In this document: in pieces, positions 1-8,038 of the stretch
Numbering within the stretch: the first letter of the stretch is position 1
Layout: each line of letters starts with the position of its first letter
Assembly (NCBI GenBank): GCA_000230935.2
Contig: AGIQ01000003.1
Coordinates: 558,001-622,000, forward strand
DNA from: Mycolicibacterium rhodesiae JS60
GTDB taxonomy: Bacteria > Actinomycetota > Actinomycetes > Mycobacteriales > Mycobacteriaceae
Length of the DNA stretch: 64,000 nt
Reading direction: 5' to 3'
Translations under genes and position numbers: made by a program
Notes under the pieces: generated by a model
Databases searched by the model: none
Seen by the model: the letters and a program-made list of their open reading frames with translations, nothing else
What the model was told of the DNA's origin: nothing

Positions 1-126
1 GGCGCCGCGGTGTCACCGTTGGTCGGCCTCGGCGGAGAACACACCGCTCTGCCGCTGGCCGTGGTGATGGTGACGGTGTCGGCGCTGGCACTGACGGCCT
101 ACCTCGCGGGCTGCCGGGTCAGCTGA
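1..126 (+). CDS. MFS drug-resistance transporter, Bcr/CflA-like, C-terminal end only
   Basis: Only the last 41 codons are in the window, read in frame 1 and ending at TGA 124-126. The peptide is hydrophobic and ends with a predicted membrane helix (LPLAVVMVTVSALALTAYL) followed by a short charged tail, which fits the last helix of a major-facilitator drug efflux protein. The preceding SPLVGLGGEH segment resembles the C-terminus of mycobacterial Bcr/CflA family exporters, but this is recalled similarity on a short fragment. The downstream HNH gene has its own -10 box, so the two are probably separate transcripts. Confidence 0.5.
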   Translation, partial: GAAVSPLVGLGGEHTALPLAVVMVTVSALALTAYLAGCRVS

Positions 127-170
127 CCCACAGATCGTCACGGCGTCCAATTCTTGTCGGCGGTCGGGCG

Positions 171-176
171 TAGTCT
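171..176 (+). promoter_or_regulatory. -10 box (TAGTCT) of a leaderless promoter
   Basis: TAGTCT ends six bases before the ATG at 183, so the expected transcription start falls on the A of the start codon. There is no Shine-Dalgarno sequence between the box and the ATG. This is the standard arrangement of leaderless mycobacterial genes. No convincing -35 is seen. Confidence 0.55.
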
Positions 177-182
177 CCAATA

Positions 183-1532
183 ATGAGTTCGAACATCTGT
201 TCGAGTGACGAGTTGGACGCGCTCGCGGGTGACGCCGAGGCCTTGGGTGCGGTCGATATCGAGGCGTTGTCGCCGGCGCAGCGGTTTGTGGCGGTCGAGA
301 AGCTCGAGACGATCCGGCGGCTGCTCGCGGCGGTGTCGCTGTCCTGGGTGTCCCGGTTGGAGCAGTTCGAGGGGTGTCCGCCGGTGGGGATCGCGTTGGC
401 CGATGTGCTGCGGGTCAGCCCCAAGGAGGCCAGGCGGCGGATCCGCGATGCCGGGCAGTTGGCGCCGCGGACCACGTTGACCGGGGAGCCGCTGGCCCCG
501 CAGCTACCGGAAACGTCGCAGGCCTGGCACGACGGGCAGCTCGACCCCGAGCATCTGCGGGTGATTCAGAAGTTCTTCAGCGATTTGCCCGACCACGTGT
601 CGCCGGTTGAACGGGAGAAGGCCGAACGCGCGTTGGCCGAGAAGGCGGCGGTGCTGCGCCCGGATCAGTTGGAGCGGGTGGCGCATCGGCTGGCGTTGCA
701 TCTGAATCCCGACGGCACATTCTCCGATGAGGATCGGGCCCGCAAGCGGGGGTTCGTGTGGATTGGCGGTCAGCAGGTCGACGGGATGAGTGTGGGCCGG
801 TTGATCGCGGATCCGGAGTTGCGGGCGGAGTTGGATGCCTGGATGGCGAAGTTCGCCGCTGCGGGGATGTGCAACCCCGCCGATCAGAATCCGACCACCA
901 CGCCGAGCGAGGAAACCGTCGAGCGTGATGTGCGTAGTTGTGGGCAGCGTCAGCATGACGCGTTGAAGGCGTTGGTGCGCGGCCAGTTGGGTGATCCGAA
1001 GTTCGGGCAGCACAACGGGTTACCGGTCACCGTGATCGTGACCGCGACCCTGCAGGACATTCAAGCCCAGTCTGGGCAGGCGGTGAGCGCCAGCGGAGTG
1101 GTGATGCCGATCGGCGACGTCATCCGGCTGGGCGCGCACGCCTACAATTATTTGGCGTTGTTCGACGGCGTCGACGGGCGGCCGTTATGGCTGGGTCGCA
1201 CCAAACGGATCGCCTCTGCCGATCAGCGAATCATGCTGCACGGCAAGGACCGTGGCTGTACTCGGCCCGGCTGTGATGCACCCGGCTATCACAGTGTGGT
1301 CCACCACGCCGCCCAGGACTGGAAAAACGGCGGCAACACCGACATCGGCGACCTGACCCTGGCCTGCCCACCCGACAACCAACTCGTCGAAACCGGCGGC
1401 TGGAACACCCGCCAACTCCCCAACGGCGACACCGAGTGGATCCCACCACCAGACCTGCCCATGCTCAAAGGCGGCGTCAACGACTACCACCACCCCGAAC
1501 GCCTCCTGGACAAGGGTGACGAAGCGGTCTAG
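183..1532 (+). CDS. DUF222/HNH endonuclease-motif protein (13E12 repeat family)
   Basis: The 449-residue protein has an N-terminal helical DUF222-type region (about 20-330) and a C-terminal HNH-like module starting near residue 359 (CTRPGCDAPGY, then VHHAAQDW and GDLTLAC). In textbook HNH nucleases the last element ends in HH or HN; here it reads PPDNQL, so one metal-ligand position is altered. This family is present in many copies in mycobacteria and is linked with REP13E12 repeats; its function is not established. The start is fixed by the leaderless -10 box at 171-176. It is convergent with the lipoprotein gene downstream, with 96 bp between stops and no strong terminator. Confidence 0.85.
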   Translation: MSSNICSSDELDALAGDAEALGAVDIEALSPAQRFVAVEKLETIRRLLAAVSLSWVSRLEQFEGCPPVGIALADVLRVSPKEARRRIRDAGQLAPRTTLTGEPLAPQLPETSQAWHDGQLDPEHLRVIQKFFSDLPDHVSPVEREKAERALAEKAAVLRPDQLERVAHRLALHLNPDGTFSDEDRARKRGFVWIGGQQVDGMSVGRLIADPELRAELDAWMAKFAAAGMCNPADQNPTTTPSEETVERDVRSCGQRQHDALKALVRGQLGDPKFGQHNGLPVTVIVTATLQDIQAQSGQAVSASGVVMPIGDVIRLGAHAYNYLALFDGVDGRPLWLGRTKRIASADQRIMLHGKDRGCTRPGCDAPGYHSVVHHAAQDWKNGGNTDIGDLTLACPPDNQLVETGGWNTRQLPNGDTEWIPPPDLPMLKGGVNDYHHPERLLDKGDEAV

Positions 1533-1628
1533 TTGCCTTGATGCCCGCGCCTGAGCGAGGCGAGATCAGCCCACACCGGCAAAATCCGTACCGAATTAAC
1601 TACCATACGACGCGAATTGAGCTTTGCG

Positions 1629-2333
1629 CTACTTCTTCGCCGCGTTCTCCACCATCTGCGAGGCAATGCTCTTGGCCTCGTCGTCGATCGAGTTGCTGCA
1701 CGCCCAGGCTTCCACGACCACATTGGACACCGACGCCAGCGCGTGCTGGCAGCCCCATCCCCCGGCGTAGCGCTGCGTGGACTGTTGGGTCAGGATGTCG
1801 CCAGAAACGTTGGCCTCGCCGATCTTCCAGGTCGAGTGCACATCGGAGTTGTCGATGTCGATCGACGTGCCGCTGCACTTCTCCCACGATGCCCTGGATC
1901 CCTCGACGAACGCCCTCGCCTTCTCCGCCGACGGATAGAGCACCGCGATCTGTTCGACCCAATGCTCGTTGTCGGTGTCCGGCTCCTGCAGCACCTCATC
2001 ACGTACAGCCGTCCAATCGCTGCCGCCGTAGACCAGTTCCTCGGCGCCGTAGATCGCGCCCAGGCAGTCGACGTCGGACACCCCATCGGAGTTGTCGCTC
2101 ATGCTCCGCGCTGACGCGGTCACCCGAATTCCGGTGGCACCCATGACGCCGTTGACCTCACCGGAGCTGAGTAGAACCTGATCGAGATCGGACTCTTCGA
2201 GGCGAGGCACATCGGCGGGAACGGGACCGCCGGCCTGGCCGCGCAACGCCGTGCCGCCGACGGTGGACACACATCCGGACAGCAATGCACCGACCAAGAC
2301 GGCGGTGCAGAACACAGGCGCGCAACGGTTCAC
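1629..2333 (-). CDS. Lipoprotein with PknH-like extracellular sensor domain
   Basis: The 234-residue product begins with a lipoprotein signal peptide whose lipobox (LLSGC) puts the lipidated cysteine at residue 21. The rest is a soluble exported domain with paired cysteines (SDVDCLGAIYG near 90; EKCSG and WGCQHA later), the pattern of the PknH-type sensor domain found in many mycobacterial lipoproteins. It starts at GTG 2331-2333, 49 bp after lppR, and both follow lepA on the same strand, so the three may be co-transcribed. It is a diverged paralogue of its neighbour. A ligand is unknown. Confidence 0.8.
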   Translation of the reverse strand: MNRCAPVFCTAVLVGALLSGCVSTVGGTALRGQAGGPVPADVPRLEESDLDQVLLSSGEVNGVMGATGIRVTASARSMSDNSDGVSDVDCLGAIYGAEELVYGGSDWTAVRDEVLQEPDTDNEHWVEQIAVLYPSAEKARAFVEGSRASWEKCSGTSIDIDNSDVHSTWKIGEANVSGDILTQQSTQRYAGGWGCQHALASVSNVVVEAWACSNSIDDEAKSIASQMVENAAKK

Positions 2334-2382
2334 GGACGATATTGTCCCCCGGCTGGGAGTTTCCTGTGTCCCCTACGGCGGA

Positions 2383-3102
2383 TTAGCGTCCTCGGACGAC
2401 CTTGTCTTGCATGGTCCTGACCAGGGTGACCGCCCGACCCGAGGACTGCCGCTGAGCCGGCGTGCCGCCGGTGACCGCGGCGTCGACGTCGACGACACAA
2501 TCGGCGGCCAGACCGACGGCACGTTCGGTGGGAAATGCCGCGTCGCCCTGGTTGTCTGAGTTGATTACTGTCGCCGACAAGACCCGCCCGTCCACCGTCA
2601 CATCGGTGATCTTCTGATACAGCTCGATACCGGCCTGATTGTGCAGCGGGGTGCGTACAGTTTTACCTTCGCACTCCTTCCACCGCGTGACGAAACCGTC
2701 GAACATCCGTTGTGCCTGCGTCTCAGAGCCGAGCTCGACGACACCTGCGTCCACGCTGGACACCGTCTGGCCGCCACCGAAATTCGAGAATTCCTGCCAG
2801 GCGGCACGACGGACGTCGCCGCCCTCGTAGACCACCCGCATGAACGGTGTGATCGGGCCGAGGCATTCGATGGGGTCGGCTCCGGCGTTGTCCCGAATTC
2901 CGTTGGGCAACACGTCAATTCCGCCGATTGTCGGGAAGTCGGTGTCGGGCAGGGGGTTTCCCGCTGCTTGACCGACCTCGGCGCTGGTGGGCAGGACGGC
3001 TGCGAGGTCACGCACCGAGCCGGCAGGGCCCTGGCGCGACGCGGTGCCGTCGACGCTGCTGGTACAGCCCGTCAGCATGACGATGCCGACAACGGCACCC
3101 AC
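2383..3102 (-). CDS. lppR: LppR-like lipoprotein with PknH-like sensor domain
   Basis: The 239-residue protein starts at GTG 3100-3102; no other start codon lies in frame between this and the upstream stop. A very short hydrophobic signal (VGAVVGIVMLTGC) carries the lipobox LTGC, with Cys13 the lipidation site. The mature part has the conserved ECLG and ECEG cysteine motifs of PknH-like sensor domains. Position directly downstream of lepA (53 bp) matches lppR beside lepA in M. tuberculosis as I remember it, which is the basis for the symbol. Likely anchored on the outer face of the membrane. Confidence 0.75.
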   Translation of the reverse strand: MGAVVGIVMLTGCTSSVDGTASRQGPAGSVRDLAAVLPTSAEVGQAAGNPLPDTDFPTIGGIDVLPNGIRDNAGADPIECLGPITPFMRVVYEGGDVRRAAWQEFSNFGGGQTVSSVDAGVVELGSETQAQRMFDGFVTRWKECEGKTVRTPLHNQAGIELYQKITDVTVDGRVLSATVINSDNQGDAAFPTERAVGLAADCVVDVDAAVTGGTPAQRQSSGRAVTLVRTMQDKVVRGR

Positions 3103-3155
3103 TATCGATCGCCCCCGAACGACGGGTTGGTCGCGTGCGATCGAGCCGCCCCCTA

Positions 3156-5018
3156 CTACTTCTTCGCCTTGTCGCCGGCCTTGTCTCCGCCGGCGTCGGT
3201 GGACAGCGCGGCGACGAAGGCTTCCTGCGGCACGTCGACCCGCCCGATCGTCTTCATCCGCTTCTTGCCCTCTTTCTGCTTCTCCAGCAGCTTGCGCTTA
3301 CGGGTGATGTCACCGCCGTAGCACTTCGCCAGCACGTCCTTGCGGATCGCCCGGATGTTCTCGCGGGCAATGATTCTCGACCCGATGGCCGCCTGCACCG
3401 GCACCTCGAACTGCTGGCGCGGGATCAGCTCCTTGAGCTTGGTGGTCATCTTGTTCCCATAGGCCTGCGCCGAATCCTTGTGCACGATCGCACTGAACGC
3501 GTCGACGGCCTCACCCTGCAGCAGGATGTCCACCTTGACCAGTGCGGCCTCCTGCTCGCCGGCCTCCTCGTAGTCGAGGCTGGCGTAGCCGCGGGTGCGC
3601 GACTTCAGCGAGTCGAAGAAGTCGAAGATGATCTCCCCCAGCGGCATCGTGTAGCGCAGTTCGACACGTTCGGGCGACAGATAGTCCATGCCGCCGAGTT
3701 CACCGCGCCGGGACTGGCAGAGCTCCATGATCGTGCCGATGAATTCGCTCGGCGCGATGATCGTGGTCTTCACCACCGGCTCGTAGACCTCGCGGACTTT
3801 GCCCTCGGGCCAGTCCGACGGGTTGGTGACGATCAAATCGGAGCCGTCGGCTGCACCCTCCACGATCACCCGGTAGACGACGTTGGGCGAGGTGGAGATC
3901 AGATCGAGGTCGAACTCGCGCTCGAGGCGTTCGCGGGTGATCTCCATGTGCAGCAGACCCAGGAAGCCGCACCGGAACCCGAAGCCCAGGGCCACCGACG
4001 TTTCCGGTTCGTAGGTCAGCGCGGCGTCGTTGAGCTGCAACTTGTCCAGCGCCTCACGCAGATTCGGATAGTCCGAGCCGTCGACCGGATACAGCCCGGA
4101 ATAGACCATCGGCTTGGGTTCGCGGTAGCCCGTCAGCGCCTCGGTGGCGCCGTGGCGGGCGGTGGTCACCGTGTCACCGACCTTGGACTGGCGAACGTCC
4201 TTCACACCGGTGATCAGGTAGCCGACCTCGCCGACGCCCAGGCCGTCGCTGGGCTTGGGTTCGGGCGAGACGATGCCGACCTCGAGCAGTTCGTGAGTGG
4301 CGCCGGTGGACATCATCTTGATCCGCTCGCGCGGGTTGAGCTTGCCGTCGACCACTCGGACGTAGGTCACCACGCCGCGGTAGATGTCGTAGACCGAGTC
4401 GAAGATCATTGCCCGCGCGGGAGCGTCGGCGTCTCCGACCGGTGCTGGGATCAGCCGGACCACCTCGTCGAGCAGCTCGGGGACACCCTCGCCGGTCTTA
4501 CCGGACACCCGCAGCACGTCATCCGGCTCGCAGCCGATGATGTGGGCGATTTCGGCGGCGTAGCGCTCAGGGTCGGCGGCGGGCAGGTCGATCTTGTTGA
4601 GCACCGGGATGATGGTCAGGTCGCGGTCCAGCGCCAGGTACAGATTGGCCAGCGTTTGCGCCTCGATGCCCTGAGCGGCGTCCACCAGCAGCACCGCACC
4701 CTCGCAGGCCTCCAGCGCGCGCGACACCTCGTAGGTGAAGTCGACGTGGCCCGGGGTGTCGATCAGGTGCAGGACGTAATCGGTGTCCCCCACTTTCCAG
4801 GGCAGCCGCACGTTCTGAGCCTTGATCGTGATGCCGCGTTCGCGCTCGATATCCATCCGGTCGAGGTACTGCGCGCGCATGTCACGGTCGGCGACCACCC
4901 CGGTGATGCCGAGCATCCGGTCGGCCAGCGTGGACTTCCCATGGTCGATGTGGGCGATGATGCAGAAGTTCCGAATCTGCGCCGGCGCCGTGAAAGTCTT
5001 GTCGGCGAAACTGCTGAT
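3156..5018 (-). CDS. lepA: Elongation factor 4 (LepA), apparent ATC start
   Basis: Ribosome-bound GTPase that back-translocates stalled ribosomes. The G1 motif AHIDHGKST and G3 DTPGHVDF identify the GTPase domain; EF-G-like domains III, V and the LepA-specific C-terminal domain follow, ending in a Lys-rich tail. The reading frame is open upstream only to a TAG at 5079-5081, and between that stop and the Met at 4914-4916 there is no ATG, GTG or TTG, yet this stretch encodes the essential G1 motif. An AGGAG (5026-5030 complement) stands seven bases before ATC 5016-5018, giving a 620-residue protein starting (f)M-S-S-F-A-D-K, close to normal length. The Met at 4916 would delete the P-loop and is rejected. 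AUA and AUU codons also exist in frame but lack a ribosome binding site. Confidence 0.9.
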   Translation of the reverse strand: MSSFADKTFTAPAQIRNFCIIAHIDHGKSTLADRMLGITGVVADRDMRAQYLDRMDIERERGITIKAQNVRLPWKVGDTDYVLHLIDTPGHVDFTYEVSRALEACEGAVLLVDAAQGIEAQTLANLYLALDRDLTIIPVLNKIDLPAADPERYAAEIAHIIGCEPDDVLRVSGKTGEGVPELLDEVVRLIPAPVGDADAPARAMIFDSVYDIYRGVVTYVRVVDGKLNPRERIKMMSTGATHELLEVGIVSPEPKPSDGLGVGEVGYLITGVKDVRQSKVGDTVTTARHGATEALTGYREPKPMVYSGLYPVDGSDYPNLREALDKLQLNDAALTYEPETSVALGFGFRCGFLGLLHMEITRERLEREFDLDLISTSPNVVYRVIVEGAADGSDLIVTNPSDWPEGKVREVYEPVVKTTIIAPSEFIGTIMELCQSRRGELGGMDYLSPERVELRYTMPLGEIIFDFFDSLKSRTRGYASLDYEEAGEQEAALVKVDILLQGEAVDAFSAIVHKDSAQAYGNKMTTKLKELIPRQQFEVPVQAAIGSRIIARENIRAIRKDVLAKCYGGDITRKRKLLEKQKEGKKRMKTIGRVDVPQEAFVAALSTDAGGDKAGDKAKK

Positions 5019-5030
5019 TGTGTTTCTCCT
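5016..5030 (-). promoter_or_regulatory. lepA: lepA ribosome binding site with ATC initiation codon
   Basis: On the minus strand the order is AGGAG, seven spacer bases, then ATC AGC AGT TTC. The spacing is ideal for initiation and nothing else in frame offers ATG, GTG or TTG. This supports, but does not prove, start at ATC. Confidence 0.65.
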
Positions 5031-5068
5031 GGTCGGGTGGTGCTTCGAGGGGCCCCTCGGGTCTGTCC

Positions 5069-5074
5069 AGGGTA
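5069..5074 (-). promoter_or_regulatory. lepA: -10 box (TACCCT) of lepA
   Basis: TACCCT fits TANNNT and predicts a transcript starting near 5062, about 44 bases upstream of the ATC start. A weak -35 (TTGTGT, complement of 5094-5099) lies 19 bases away. It shares the short divergent region with the promoter of the gene at 5143. Confidence 0.45.
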
Positions 5075-5129
5075 TCGACTAGGGCCCGTCGGGACACAAT
5101 CGCCGGCAGCCGAGCCTCCGCGTTCCGCC

Positions 5130-5135
5130 TAAGCT
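5130..5135 (+). promoter_or_regulatory. -10 box (TAAGCT), leaderless-type
   Basis: TAAGCT is followed by seven bases and then ATG 5143, with no purine-rich ribosome binding site. Transcription would start at or one base before the start codon. Confidence 0.45.
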
Positions 5136-5142
5136 GTCGAGA

Positions 5143-5742
5143 ATGGCGTCGCAGTGGAAGACGTTCCAGAGGTTCGCAGAGCACCTCGTGTTCAACGAGG
5201 CACCCAAATTCATCCGGCAGCTGCCGATTCCCCCGGCCGTGCCGCGCACCATCCAGCAGGGTCTCAAGCTGGGTATCGAAGCGCTGGTGGCCGGTTCGGT
5301 GGCAACCGAGGAGCGGCCCGCCGCGATCACGGCCGGCCGGCCGGTCACCGACAACAGCGTGCCGACCGCGCACCGGGCCCGCCGGCTGGTCTACGCACCG
5401 GATCTCGACGGGCGCGCGGATCCCGGCGAGGTGGTCTGGACCTGGGTGGTCTACGAGGATGACCCGACCAAGGGCAAGGACCGGCCGGTGCTGGTGGTCG
5501 GGCGCGACCGGCACACGCTGCTGGGGCTGATGCTGTCCAGCCAGGCCCACCACGCCGAGGACGGCAACTGGATCGGTATCGGCACCGGTAGCTGGGACTA
5601 CGACGGCCGGCCCAGCTGGGTGCGGCTGGACCGGGTGCTCGACGTGCCCGAGGAAGGCATTCGCCGCGAGGGCGCGATCCTGGAGAAGTCGACGTTCGAG
5701 CTGGTCGCCGCGCGGCTGCGCGCCGAGTATTCCTGGAGCTAG
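5143..5742 (+). CDS. PemK/MazF-like domain protein (Rv2405-like)
   Basis: The 199-residue protein has an N-terminal helical extension (1-80) and a C-terminal PemK/MazF-like small barrel. The GEVVWTWVVYED strand and the RPVLVVGRD segment correspond to the conserved strands of MazF-type RNases. Position between lepA and a CBS-domain gene matches Rv2405 as I recall. No partner antitoxin gene is adjacent: the upstream gene is divergent lepA and the downstream one is convergent. It may therefore not act as a toxin; activity as an RNase is inferred from fold only. It converges with the CBS gene so that the two stop codons share the tetranucleotide CTAG at 5739-5742. Confidence 0.75.
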   Translation: MASQWKTFQRFAEHLVFNEAPKFIRQLPIPPAVPRTIQQGLKLGIEALVAGSVATEERPAAITAGRPVTDNSVPTAHRARRLVYAPDLDGRADPGEVVWTWVVYEDDPTKGKDRPVLVVGRDRHTLLGLMLSSQAHHAEDGNWIGIGTGSWDYDGRPSWVRLDRVLDVPEEGIRREGAILEKSTFELVAARLRAEYSWS

Positions 5743-6173
5743 CCACCCTGCGTGATGTAGGCCTGCAACTGCTCCTGCTCGGCCTGCAACTGTTCCATCC
5801 GGTTCTTCACCACGTCGCCGATGCTGACGATGCCGACCAGCCGGTCGCCCTGCATCACCGGGACGTGGCGCACTCGGTTGTTGGTCATCAACGCGCTCAG
5901 GTCATCGATCTGGTCGTCGGCCGTGCAGGTCACCACGACCGTGCTCATGATGTCGGACACCGAGCTCCGTAGCAGCTCAGGCCCGTGATCGTGCAGCTTG
6001 CGGACCACGTCGCGCTCCGAGACGATGCCCACCACACGCCCGTCGGGGCCGACCACGACCATGGCGCCGATGTTGTGGATGACCAACTCGGCCAGCAGAC
6101 CGGTGACGGTGGTCGTCTCGGTGACCGTGGCCACGGTCGATCCCTTGGTGCGCAGGATGTCGGCGATACGCAT
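5739..6173 (-). CDS. Tandem CBS-domain protein
   Basis: A 144-residue protein made of two CBS domains (about 8-60 and 73-125), the adenosyl-nucleotide sensing pair, followed by a short Gln/Glu-rich helix. The repeated GRVVGIVSERDVV and DRLVGIVSIGDVV motifs mark the two domains. ATG at 6171-6173 is preferred to the GTG six bases earlier because AGGGGG then sits five bases upstream. The gene stands alone, between convergent and divergent neighbours, so the regulated partner is not local. Related to Rv2406c from memory. Confidence 0.85.
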   Translation of the reverse strand: MRIADILRTKGSTVATVTETTTVTGLLAELVIHNIGAMVVVGPDGRVVGIVSERDVVRKLHDHGPELLRSSVSDIMSTVVVTCTADDQIDDLSALMTNNRVRHVPVMQGDRLVGIVSIGDVVKNRMEQLQAEQEQLQAYITQGG

Positions 6174-6279
6174 CGCCACCCCCTAGTGATGGATGTCTCA
6201 CCAGGCTAAGACTTCCGCGCCTCCGCGGGAAGCAAACCGCGATGGTTGCGTTAAGACAGAACGGACGAAGGAGGTCGGC

Positions 6280-7284
6280 ATGGGCACACTGCCTACGACG
6301 CGGTTGGGCGACGGACTGACGGTCAGTGCGATCGGTTTCGGCGGGATGGCGCTGACACCGGTCTACGGCGCTGTCGACGACGCGGAATCGCTGGCCACCC
6401 TGCATCACTGCCTCGACGTGGGCGTGACCTTCATCGACACCGCCAACGTGTACGGCGTCGGCGCGAACGAGAAGTTGATCGCCAGGCTGCTGGCCGACCG
6501 CCGCGACGAGGTTCAGCTGGCGACGAAGTTCGGCATCGACGGCGATCCGACCACCGGCAAGCGGATCGCCCGCGGCGACGCCGAGTATGTGCGCACATGT
6601 ATCGACGAGAGCCTGGGCCGGCTGCAGACCGATGTCGTCGACCTCTACTACATGCACCGCCGGGATGTGTCGGTGCCGATCGAGGAGACCGTCGGGGCGA
6701 TGGCGGAACTGGTCACGGCCGGCAAGGTGCGCCATCTCGGGCTCTCCGAGGTGACCGCCGACGAGCTGCGCGCCGCCGCGGCCGTGCACCCGATCGCGGC
6801 GGTCCAGAGCGAATGGTCGATCTGGAGCCGCGACGTCGAACGCAATGTGGTGCCTGCCGCTGCCGAACTCGGCGTCGGTTTCGTCCCGTATTCGCCGCTC
6901 GGGCGCGGCTTCCTCGCCGGCGCGGTCCGGTCGGCCGATGACCTGACCTCGGCCGGCGACCTCCGCAGCTACCTGCCACGCTTCGGCGCCGATGTGCTGG
7001 ACGCGAATCTGGCTGTGGTGCAAGTGGTCACCTCGGTCGCCGAGGAGGTCGGCGCTACGCCGGCCCAGGTGGCGCTGGCGTGGCTGCGGCAACGGGCCGA
7101 TGCGCTGGGGGTGGCCTCGTCGCCGATCCCCGGCACTCGCCGGGCCGCGCGCGTCGACGAGAACGCCGCCTCACTGTCGGTGACACTGACTGCCGACCAG
7201 ATGGCGACACTGGAAACAGCAGGCGCCAAAGTGTCCGGCCACCGCTCGATGGACCCGGGCTGGGTGTCCTCGGCCCGCGAGTGA
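6280..7284 (+). CDS. Aldo/keto reductase
   Basis: NADPH-dependent carbonyl reductase of 334 residues with a TIM-barrel fold. The catalytic tetrad is visible as Asp53, Tyr58 (DTANVYG), Lys83 (ATKFG) and His126 (YYMHRR). The C-terminal phosphate-binding segment SSPIPGTRRAARVDEN matches the AKR11/12/13-like oxidoreductases. The start at ATG 6280 has GAAGGAGG six bases upstream; an in-frame ATG at 6193 has no site and would add 29 unrelated residues. Substrate unknown. It ends 7 bp from the stop of the convergent TetR gene. Confidence 0.9.
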   Translation: MGTLPTTRLGDGLTVSAIGFGGMALTPVYGAVDDAESLATLHHCLDVGVTFIDTANVYGVGANEKLIARLLADRRDEVQLATKFGIDGDPTTGKRIARGDAEYVRTCIDESLGRLQTDVVDLYYMHRRDVSVPIEETVGAMAELVTAGKVRHLGLSEVTADELRAAAAVHPIAAVQSEWSIWSRDVERNVVPAAAELGVGFVPYSPLGRGFLAGAVRSADDLTSAGDLRSYLPRFGADVLDANLAVVQVVTSVAEEVGATPAQVALAWLRQRADALGVASSPIPGTRRAARVDENAASLSVTLTADQMATLETAGAKVSGHRSMDPGWVSSARE

Positions 7285-7291
7285 ATGCGGC

Positions 7292-8038
7292 TCACTCCGA
7301 TAGGGACTGGCTGACCCGCAACGCCATCGCGGCATCGTCGAATTGTGCGGCCTGACTACTGATCCGGCCGATTTCGCTGGGGCGCTTGAGTAGACCGCGA
7401 ACCGAGATGACCGCGACCTGTTCGGCAACCCGGATCGCTTCGGCGACCCGGTCGCCTTCGTCGGTGTGCAAGCGGGTGCGCTTCTGAGCGCCCTCATCGA
7501 AGTTGAGTAGCAGGCCGGCCGTCTCCTCCCGATCGCAGTCGATGAACTTGCCTTCGGCGATCGCCGCGCCGATCAGGTCCGCCACCCAGGTTCTCAGCCG
7601 CTCGTAGTCCGTCCAGAACTGGTGGAATTCGGTGCGCTGGTCGTGAGCGATCCGTTGGATCTCGTTGAAGTCGATCGGCGACAACGCCAGCTGAATGGTG
7701 TCGAAGCGCAACAGCCGGTACAGCTTGACCGCAGGCGATCCGGAACCGGCACCGACGCCGGAAATGAAGGTCAGCGGCGCCCGGTTCACCAGCAGCGTCT
7801 CCCCCAGCAGCTGCTCCTTGTTGCGGAACCAGTAGTAGAGCGACGACTGCTGAAGCCCTGCGGCCCGCGCGATATCGCTCATCGTGGTTTGCGCGTAACC
7901 CTTTTCGGAGAACAGCCGGGTGGCCGCGTTGATGATCCCCGCGCGCGGCGACGTCGCCGCCGTCGACTCGGCGTCGTTGCGGGGTCGTCCGATCACCCGC
8001 ACGGGCGAGCGGCCGGGATTCGGTGACGGCGATGTCAT
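7292..8038 (-). CDS. TetR/AcrR-family transcriptional regulator
   Basis: A 248-residue repressor-type protein. The helix-turn-helix is at about 33-78 (AATRLFSEKGYAQTTMSDIARAAG type, then SSLYYWFRNKEQLL), and the rest is the variable ligand-binding domain. ATG 8036-8038 overlaps the stop of the creatininase-like gene in an ATGA junction, so it is the last gene of the four-gene operon that begins at 11322. The likely role is ligand-responsive control of that operon, possibly through the inverted repeats in 11323-11555; this is inference from position. Confidence 0.85.
   Translation of the reverse strand: MTSPSPNPGRSPVRVIGRPRNDAESTAATSPRAGIINAATRLFSEKGYAQTTMSDIARAAGLQQSSLYYWFRNKEQLLGETLLVNRAPLTFISGVGAGSGSPAVKLYRLLRFDTIQLALSPIDFNEIQRIAHDQRTEFHQFWTDYERLRTWVADLIGAAIAEGKFIDCDREETAGLLLNFDEGAQKRTRLHTDEGDRVAEAIRVAEQVAVISVRGLLKRPSEIGRISSQAAQFDDAAMALRVSQSLSE

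Noticed and set aside
3156..4916. lepA starting at the Met at 4916
   Set aside because: This would remove the G1 motif AHIDHGKST, which is encoded in frame just upstream, so the protein would lack GTP binding.
3135..5132. Long plus-strand frame (665 codons) antisense to lepA
   Set aside because: It is a shadow of the GC-rich lepA reading frame; composition is His/Arg/Asp-rich with no family motifs, while lepA motifs on the other strand are unambiguous.
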